From the NCBI RefSeq assembly GCF_026107645.2, contig NZ_JAPCHV010000005.1:1-64000 (forward strand): a DNA stretch of 64,000 bases, given 5' to 3'. A program made the position numbers and the translations under genes. The notes below the pieces were generated by a model. That model ran no database searches. It worked only from the letters and a program-made list of their open reading frames with translations, and was not told the DNA's origin. This document shows, piece by piece, positions 58,284 through 64,000 of the stretch. Positions within the stretch are counted from its first letter, which is position 1; each line of letters starts with the position of its first letter. The DNA is from Flavobacterium sp. MFBS3-15. GTDB lineage: Bacteria; Bacteroidota; Bacteroidia; Flavobacteriales; Flavobacteriaceae.

Positions 58284-59930
58284 TTATTGGTATACCTCTA
58301 TGTAGTCAACCTCCATGGCAGATTGTGTAAACGTAGGTGAAATTGCACCTCCCATGTTACCTCCCATAGCTATGTTGAAAATGATAAAGAAGTCGTGGTT
58401 AAAGGGAACGGATGCCGAGTTCGGGAATGTCTTGAATTCGTTGCCGTCCACAAAGAACCTGATGAAGCTTGGGCTCCATGTAATCGAATAGATGTGGAAA
58501 TCTGTAGAAACTCCAGGCACGTTTGTAGACGATGTATTAGCGTTGCCAGCAGAGTTGCCCGGATAGTGAAGCGTACCATGGATAACATCTTGTTGGTTGC
58601 CTACGTGCTCCATCATATCGATTTCACCACAAGCCGGCCATCCCTGTCCGGGCTGGTCATAGTTGGCACCAAGCATCCATAATGCAGGCCATGTGCCTCC
58701 GCCTGCAGGGAGCTTAGCCTTCATAACGACCCTTCCGTAAGTAAACTCAAACTTATCCTGCGTTTTCATACGTGAAGATGTATACTGAAAACCATTAAAT
58801 GTTTCTTTCTTTGCCGTTATTTTCAGGGTACCGCCAGATACGTTCGCATTTTCAGCCCTGTAATACTGCGCTTCATTATTTCCCCATCCGTTGTTGTTGC
58901 CAATTTCCATGGTCCATTTAGAAGCGTCCGGGGCACCTGTGTAGTTAAACTGGTCTTCCCATATAAGGGTGTTGTATTCCGGCTCATCATCCGGATAAGG
59001 AGGCTGTGTCGTAAGTATCAGGTACCATGCAAGGTCGCTGTTGTTGCCCTGTACTGCCCTTAACTGCATGCGTGTTGCAGTGATATTAAGCACTTCATAT
59101 GTGCTTGTGCCAATATAGTAACCAAGGAAACCGCCACCTGAAATTGTAAATTGTGTACCTGTGCTATTGGCCGGAGCCACTACAGATGAAGCTGCACCAA
59201 GGGTAACGGTCTTTGTTCCTGTAACATCATAAGGGAGACAAGTATCTTCGCCAAGTGGTGTACCACCCACGCTTGTGTAGCCGGCATTAAAGAAGGTCGC
59301 TCCGCCATTATCGTGCTCAAACCTGATTACACCATTGTCATTGGTAAAAGTAAACTTATTGTTATAAAAACAACTGCTTACGTCAGATCCTGCTTTTTCA
59401 AATGGAGCTGCAGCATACCATGCAGGCCAGTTATTGTTGCCATCGGGCGTGTTTGGCCCAACACCCAGGTGACCCTGTTCTGCTGCTGCAATGTACCATA
59501 CTTTTGAACTTGTCCCTGTAAGGGCATCAAAAGTGTCAGGGTCTTCAAAATTCAGCAGTATGTTTTCCATGCTAAAAGTAGCTGTAGAAGCTACACCGCC
59601 CTTACCATATGCAATTATGGTTACCTCATAGGTGTTTACTCCCTGCCTGGTTACAGTATAGGGTTTTACACCTCCTGCCGCAACACCTACATCTTCACCG
59701 TCAATAAGGAACTTATAGCTTATGGCATTATCTGCCGTTGCCCTAAGTACTACTTTTCCGGTACCATCACCGTTAGGGAATTCTGCCGACTGTCCTACCA
59801 CATCATACGTAAATGCAAGATTGGTAGGAGCGGTGAGGTCACCAAAGGTTTTGTCGTCATCCTGGCAACCTACTACGATCAGCAGGATCACAGCCAGCAA
59901 TGCTCCTAAATTTTTTAATGTCTTTTTCAT
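58284..59930 (-). CDS. GH16 beta-1,3-glucanase lipoprotein with N-terminal beta domains
   Basis: 548 residues. Lipobox MKKTLKNLGALLAVILLIVVGC (Cys22). Residues 30-125 form a PKD/Ig-like beta sandwich (ATADNAISYKFLIDGEDVG, GVNTYEVTIIAYGKGG); 125-315 a lineage-specific beta domain (LLNFEDPDTFDALTG...); residues 320-548 are GH16: WEDQFNYTGAPDASKWTMEIG and the active site GEIDMMEHVG with Glu436, Asp438 and Glu441. It is likely the outer-membrane-anchored endo-glucanase that starts polymer cleavage, and it follows SusC, SusD and the glycan-binding protein with 5 bases of spacing. Confidence 0.9.
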   Translation of the reverse strand: MKKTLKNLGALLAVILLIVVGCQDDDKTFGDLTAPTNLAFTYDVVGQSAEFPNGDGTGKVVLRATADNAISYKFLIDGEDVGVAAGGVKPYTVTRQGVNTYEVTIIAYGKGGVASTATFSMENILLNFEDPDTFDALTGTSSKVWYIAAAEQGHLGVGPNTPDGNNNWPAWYAAAPFEKAGSDVSSCFYNNKFTFTNDNGVIRFEHDNGGATFFNAGYTSVGGTPLGEDTCLPYDVTGTKTVTLGAASSVVAPANSTGTQFTISGGGFLGYYIGTSTYEVLNITATRMQLRAVQGNNSDLAWYLILTTQPPYPDDEPEYNTLIWEDQFNYTGAPDASKWTMEIGNNNGWGNNEAQYYRAENANVSGGTLKITAKKETFNGFQYTSSRMKTQDKFEFTYGRVVMKAKLPAGGGTWPALWMLGANYDQPGQGWPACGEIDMMEHVGNQQDVIHGTLHYPGNSAGNANTSSTNVPGVSTDFHIYSITWSPSFIRFFVDGNEFKTFPNSASVPFNHDFFIIFNIAMGGNMGGAISPTFTQSAMEVDYIEVYQ

Positions 59931-59935
59931 ATTTT

Positions 59936-61480
59936 TTAATTTGATAATTGCACATCATCAAAGTAGTAGATTTCTCCTGTACCCGGCACACCGAAGTTGA
60001 AGAAAACTACCAGCATCTGATAATTGTTTGCGTTGTTTATTCCTGTAAAGTCAAAAGTCAGCTCTTCCCACTGGTTGGCTACTGTGGTTACCGTTTGTTT
60101 TTCGATGTCAACAGCCGTATTATGCGGGTTCATGTTTTCAAATTTCATAAGCACAGGTATCCCGGCAGCAGGTGACCATACTTTCATCTTCACCTTTTTC
60201 ATTACTGAAAAATCGATTGGAGCCGACATTGGGATGGCCACACCTGCCCATGTTTGCGAATTATTAGTTTTAAGGAAGCTTGCTACTTTAGTACTGGTAT
60301 TAATGCCTGCAGCGTTAGGATTATCAACCCTGTTGCCAAGCGCCCCGCCAAAGTTATTCCAGATATACTCTGCAGTTTCGCTTTGGAAAGTAAGTGGGAA
60401 GCCCACGGGATCCTGTCCGTTGAATTGTTCAATATCATCGAAATAATAAGTTCCGTTACCCGGGTTTGCGGCATTAAAGAAAAACACCAGCTTAGAATAT
60501 TGTCCGTTGGCACCGGTAAAGTCAAATACCATTTCTTCCCACTGGTTTGCTACGGTGGTCATAACAGTCCTTTCGGCATTAACATTGGTATCTGTCAGGT
60601 TTTCAAGCTTCAGTAATACCGGTACGCCTGCTGCAGGCGACCATACTTTCATTTTAAAATGACGGCCATTTGCAAAATTAACAGGTTGGTCTAATGTAAG
60701 CAGGCCACCGGTCCACACAGCGCCCGCCGGAGTCATCGAACCTACTTTTGCACTTGTGTTGATGCCTACGGCATGAGGGTTGTCAATTGCGGCAGCAGTA
60801 GCTCCATTGAATGTAGTGAAAGTGTAGTTGAGTGTTGGGTTCTCAAAGTTGATAGGCAGCACCAATGGGTTTGATATTACAACATCCTGGGTGTATACTG
60901 TGGTAGCCGCGCCACCACTAAATGCAGTAACTGTAACAGTATACGTACCGATGGCATCATACACATAGTTGATGGTCTGGCCTTCGTTGAACTGTACCGG
61001 AGGCAGAGAACTGTCTTCGCCAAAAGTCACCTCAAAATAGGTTTCATAGTCAGCCGTAGCTGAAACATTTATCGACAGTGAATTGCCTACTACAGCAGCA
61101 ATATTCACTACAAGATTTTCCGGCTGAACAAAAGTTACTGTCAAAGGCAGTATTGCTTCCGTGGTCTTACCGTTGATTCCTGTAGCCACAAGCCTTACAT
61201 TATATTGCCCTTCGGCATATACATGGTTTACTTTTTCTGCAAGGCCAAGGGCGGCAGGCTCTGCCGTACCATCGCCAAAAAATACTTCGTAGCTTACCAC
61301 GCCCTCTCCGTGCGGGGCAATAGTCACAAGGCCGCTATTATCCTGTGTAATGGTAAACAGTGCCGACAGGTTGGCTGGCGCATCAGCATTGTCGCCAAAT
61401 GCCGCATCCGTATCTTCGTCAGAACAGCCTGCGAGAAGCGCAACGAAAAGGATGCTGAATATAAATTTCAATTTTTTCAT
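59936..61480 (-). CDS. Surface glycan-binding lipoprotein with PKD and two CBM-like domains
   Basis: 514 residues. Lipobox MKKLKFIFSILFVALLAGC (Cys19). Two PKD-like domains: around 38-118 (SYEVFFGDGTAEPAA...VNHVYAEGQYNVRLVATG) and 120-203 (YFEVTFGEDSSLPPV...NYVYDAIGTYTVTVTAF). Then two similar jelly-roll domains, about 208-355 and 360-514, both with KMKVWSPAAG-PVL-K-EN and VTTVANQWEELxFDFTG; they resemble CBM4-like modules that bind beta-1,3-glucan. It holds the SusE/SGBP position in the locus and would bind polysaccharide on the cell surface. Confidence 0.82.
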   Translation of the reverse strand: MKKLKFIFSILFVALLAGCSDEDTDAAFGDNADAPANLSALFTITQDNSGLVTIAPHGEGVVSYEVFFGDGTAEPAALGLAEKVNHVYAEGQYNVRLVATGINGKTTEAILPLTVTFVQPENLVVNIAAVVGNSLSINVSATADYETYFEVTFGEDSSLPPVQFNEGQTINYVYDAIGTYTVTVTAFSGGAATTVYTQDVVISNPLVLPINFENPTLNYTFTTFNGATAAAIDNPHAVGINTSAKVGSMTPAGAVWTGGLLTLDQPVNFANGRHFKMKVWSPAAGVPVLLKLENLTDTNVNAERTVMTTVANQWEEMVFDFTGANGQYSKLVFFFNAANPGNGTYYFDDIEQFNGQDPVGFPLTFQSETAEYIWNNFGGALGNRVDNPNAAGINTSTKVASFLKTNNSQTWAGVAIPMSAPIDFSVMKKVKMKVWSPAAGIPVLMKFENMNPHNTAVDIEKQTVTTVANQWEELTFDFTGINNANNYQMLVVFFNFGVPGTGEIYYFDDVQLSN

Positions 61481-61491
61481 ATCTCTTTTTT

Positions 61492-63027
61492 TTAGTAGTT
61501 CGGATTTTGGTTCCAGTTACCGTTAGAGAATTGAATCTCTTCAATAGGTATAGGGAATAATTCGTGCTTACCGGCAACAAAGCCATCAATTGCAGCAGCT
61601 GCCTGCTTGGTCCTTACAAGGTCGAAGAAACGATGGCCCTCACCTACAAGTTCCCTTCTTCTTTCGTCCCATATAAACTGTGTAAGCGCAGAGCCTGAAG
61701 CAGTAATGTTATGAGAGCTGTTTCCAAATGCCCTTGTCCTTACCATATTCAGGTAGGTACGGGCCTTCACGTCGTCAATTTGTCCCCTGTTGTAGGCCTC
61801 GGCAGCCATGAGCAGCACATCTGCATAGCGTATGGCCCTGTAGTTGTTCGGGTTGGTAAGGTTGGCATCGCCAATGTTCTGGTCATTAACCGGGTCTTTC
61901 CGCGGAATGTATTTCCTGTTGTAAAAACCGGTATGCTCATAGCCCTCGGCATATAAAACGCCTAATTCGCCAAGGCTGTTAACCCAATTGGGGTTCGCGG
62001 CTACAAATGCTTCCATATTAAGTATAGCTACATCTCTTCTTAAGTCACCGTCTTCAAAAAAGTCATAGGTTTCCTGAGTCGGAACATTAAAGCTGTATCC
62101 CGATTCAAAGCTCGGGCCATCAAAGCCCCTTGGCCCATTAAAGCCAACCGCAACGTTACCTTCACTACATTGAAGACAGTCAAACCCTGCACCTTCTTTA
62201 TCGGTATATTGTACTTCAAATACAGACTCAGCATTGTTCTCATTGGTGAGCTCGAACATTGTGCTGTAGTCGGGCAGTAGTGTATACGTATTGCTTTGGA
62301 TTACCTGCTCCAAAACCTCGGCTGCCATTGCAAACTTTTCGGAGTGCCCCAAACCGGTGTCGGCCCAGTACAGGTAGGCTTTTCCAAGCAAAGCCCTCGC
62401 GGCGCCCTTTGTTACCCTTCCTTGTTGCGATGGCGACGGGTCGATATTCTCTATGGCATAAAGAAGGTCGGCTTCTATAGATGCGTATACTTCTTCAGGT
62501 GTAGAGCGTGGTATTGTCGTTTCGTCACCGAGTTTAAACCTTGCATCACCTTTCATCGGGATGCCGCCAAACCATTTTACCAATTCAAAATGGAAGTAGG
62601 CCCTAAGGAAGCGTGCTTCAGCTATTATATGCTCCTTTCCTTCGAAATCCGTTTTATCTTTAAATTCAAGTATGTAATTGGCCCTGTTCACGCCGGCAAA
62701 CATCCAGTCCCATATCTTTTTAAGTTCAGGGTTCACTGGTGTATGGGTCATATCATCCACCTGCTGGAACGAAGGGGTATCTGTAGCGCTCTCGCCACCA
62801 CAAAGCGTATTGTCAGATGCAATTTCGCCCAACAGGACATTTTGGTAAGTAGATTGCAGCATATCATATACCGCGATAATTGCCTGCTGGTAGTCAGCTT
62901 CCGAGTTAAAATAGTTTTCGGAGTCAATAGAGTAGGGGGGGGTTCTGTCCACAAAATCGTCTCCACAGGATAAATTAAGTGACAAAAGGCTAAACGCTGC
63001 CACCGCTATTATTATTTTCTTCTTCAT
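61492..63027 (-). CDS. susD: SusD/RagB-family nutrient-binding lipoprotein
   Basis: 511 residues. MKKKIIIAVAAFSLLSLNLSC has a lipobox cysteine at 21. SusD landmarks: ADYQQAIIAVYDMLQSTYQNVLLGEIASDNTLCGGES, AEARFLRAYFHFELVKWFGGIPM, VTKGAARALLGKAYLYWAD (TPR helices), and the C-terminal RYADVLLMAAEAYNRG ... FIWDERRRELVGEGHRFFDLVRT. It caps the SusC barrel and delivers oligosaccharides. Eleven bases after the SusC stop. The symbol names the family; the substrate here is beta-glucan rather than starch. Confidence 0.92.
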   Translation of the reverse strand: MKKKIIIAVAAFSLLSLNLSCGDDFVDRTPPYSIDSENYFNSEADYQQAIIAVYDMLQSTYQNVLLGEIASDNTLCGGESATDTPSFQQVDDMTHTPVNPELKKIWDWMFAGVNRANYILEFKDKTDFEGKEHIIAEARFLRAYFHFELVKWFGGIPMKGDARFKLGDETTIPRSTPEEVYASIEADLLYAIENIDPSPSQQGRVTKGAARALLGKAYLYWADTGLGHSEKFAMAAEVLEQVIQSNTYTLLPDYSTMFELTNENNAESVFEVQYTDKEGAGFDCLQCSEGNVAVGFNGPRGFDGPSFESGYSFNVPTQETYDFFEDGDLRRDVAILNMEAFVAANPNWVNSLGELGVLYAEGYEHTGFYNRKYIPRKDPVNDQNIGDANLTNPNNYRAIRYADVLLMAAEAYNRGQIDDVKARTYLNMVRTRAFGNSSHNITASGSALTQFIWDERRRELVGEGHRFFDLVRTKQAAAAIDGFVAGKHELFPIPIEEIQFSNGNWNQNPNY

Positions 63028-63038
63028 TGTTGTGATAA

Positions 63039-64000
63039 TTAAAAATTAATGTTTGCTCCAACCATATACGTTCTCGGTATAGGGTAAAAACCATAATCGA
63101 TACCGCTCCCTATCGGCGCGCCGGATGAAGCTCCCGGGTCATATCCCATATATTTTGTAAAGGTATACAGGTTGTTCACTCCTACATACAGCCTTAGTTT
63201 GGATACGCCGCTCTTACCAATCAGCTTTTCGTCAAATGTATAGCCTAGCTGTACGTTCTGGATCCTCACATACGAAGCATCCTCAACAAAATAATCAGAA
63301 ATAACATTGTTATTTGTAGCTCCTGTAGTCGCTCTCGGCACCGTGTTGCTTGTACCTTCGCCGGTCCAGCGGTCCAGCACATAGTTCAGCCTGTTGGCAT
63401 TAGGCACCGTCCTTTCATAATTCCTTAGCATATCGTTACCTATCGATGCAAAGGTATAGGCTGTAAAGTCAAATCCTTTATATTGAAGGTTAATATTAAA
63501 GCCCATGGTTACCGATGGAATTGGGTCGCCGATCTCTGTCTTGTCGTTAGCATTAATAATACCATCGCCATTCATATCCACAAAACGAATATCGCCGGGC
63601 TGTGTTGTTTGTGAGCCCAGGCCACTTTGCGATGGCGCTGCATCAACTTCCGCCTGGTTTTGGAAAATACCATCAGTCCTGTAGCCGTAAAAGTAGCCCA
63701 TTGGCCTGCCAACTTCCATCCTTGCCGCAGGTTCCCCAGTTCCAAAATTACCATCCTGAAGCCATCCGGTAGCATTGTCTACTTTTGTGACTTTATTTTT
63801 AAGAAACGTTACGTTATAGTTCACATCGATACTGAAGTCATCCGTAATGTTCTTTTTATAACCCACGGCAAGTTCAACCCCGTAGTTTTTAACGTCTCCT
63901 GCATTTAGTGTAGGCAATCCGGCACCCGGTGCGCCACCTCCCAATATACCTGATACAGGAATAGATGGTATTAGCAGGTCTTTACGCGTATCTACGAAAT
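63039..64000 (-). CDS. susC: SusC/RagA TonB-dependent transporter, C-terminal part
   Basis: Open from the window edge to the stop at 63039 (320 codons), so the N-terminus is outside; a TTG at 63944 is not the start. The sequence is the end of a SusC barrel: VKNYGVELAVGYKKNITDDFSIDVNYNVTFLKNKV, GRPMGYFYGYRTDGIFQNQAEVDAAP, GDIRFVDMNGDGIINANDKTEIGDPIPSVTMGFNINLQYKGFDFTAYTF, and the typical last strands RIQNVQLGYTFDEKLIGKSGVSKLRLYVGVNNLYTFTKYMGYDPG ... PRTYMVGANINF. It imports glycan fragments across the outer membrane, powered by TonB. Confidence 0.92.
   Translation of the reverse strand, partial: FVDTRKDLLIPSIPVSGILGGGAPGAGLPTLNAGDVKNYGVELAVGYKKNITDDFSIDVNYNVTFLKNKVTKVDNATGWLQDGNFGTGEPAARMEVGRPMGYFYGYRTDGIFQNQAEVDAAPSQSGLGSQTTQPGDIRFVDMNGDGIINANDKTEIGDPIPSVTMGFNINLQYKGFDFTAYTFASIGNDMLRNYERTVPNANRLNYVLDRWTGEGTSNTVPRATTGATNNNVISDYFVEDASYVRIQNVQLGYTFDEKLIGKSGVSKLRLYVGVNNLYTFTKYMGYDPGASSGAPIGSGIDYGFYPIPRTYMVGANINF

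Overview
The window reads as chromosome of a Flavobacterium-like member of the Bacteroidota. Evidence: type IX secretion (T9SS) C-terminal sorting domains of type A and type B, a SusC/SusD pair in a polysaccharide utilisation locus, TAnnTTTG -7 promoter boxes placed close to start codons, few Shine-Dalgarno sequences, and families such as DUF3810, DUF4197, DUF6642-like, DUF6691 and DUF4268. No rRNA, tRNA, IS transposase or CRISPR array was found.

Layout. 1-1573: a truncated collagen-repeat surface protein translationally coupled to a small T9SS cargo protein, both on the minus strand. 1.9-7.5 kb: methyltransferase, AI-2E-family transporter, RluA-type pseudouridine synthase and an AraC regulator. 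7.5-11.4 kb: a very AT-rich gap followed by a 1081-residue T9SS type B surface protein. 11.4-19.8 kb: DUF4268, Nudix and acyltransferase genes, a beta-barrel receptor, then a minus-strand group with an ECF sigma factor, a membrane protein that may be its partner, and two tandem TraB/GumN proteins. 20-26 kb: a thioredoxin-like ferredoxin, an MNT/HEPN toxin-antitoxin pair fused head-to-tail to pepD, and two overlapping envelope genes. 26-29.6 kb: AraC, lipocalin-like, flavin oxidoreductase and a Fur-family regulator.

28.9-36.9 kb is an accessory zone crowded with interspersed repeats. It holds prfA, a zeta-toxin/small-protein cassette between two near-identical direct repeats of about 205 bp, and then a retron-like system at about 32.59-34.43 kb. 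The retron-like system consists of a 38-bp perfect palindrome, a -7 box, a structured non-coding RNA bounded by 10-nt a1/a2 complements, an 81-aa unknown protein, an XRE regulator, and a reverse transcriptase with NAxxH, YIDD and ITG motifs. It is the best candidate for an unusual system here. A second candidate defence module is an AAA ATPase/TOPRIM pair at 39.9-41.6 kb. Both are AT-rich against their neighbours.

37-55 kb is mixed housekeeping and lineage-specific genes: tandem DUF4197 proteins, a fused acyl-CoA mutase (IcmF type), a VOC protein, a RarD-like transporter, a T9SS cargo protein, DUF4274 paralogues and a YeeE/YedE pair. 55.1-64 kb is a minus-strand polysaccharide utilisation locus (SusC partial, SusD, PKD-containing glycan-binding lipoprotein, GH16, GH3, GH16) whose enzymes point to laminarin or another beta-1,3-glucan. 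SusC, SusD and the glycan-binding lipoprotein would capture and import oligosaccharides cut by the GH16 enzymes, and GH3 would finish them to glucose.
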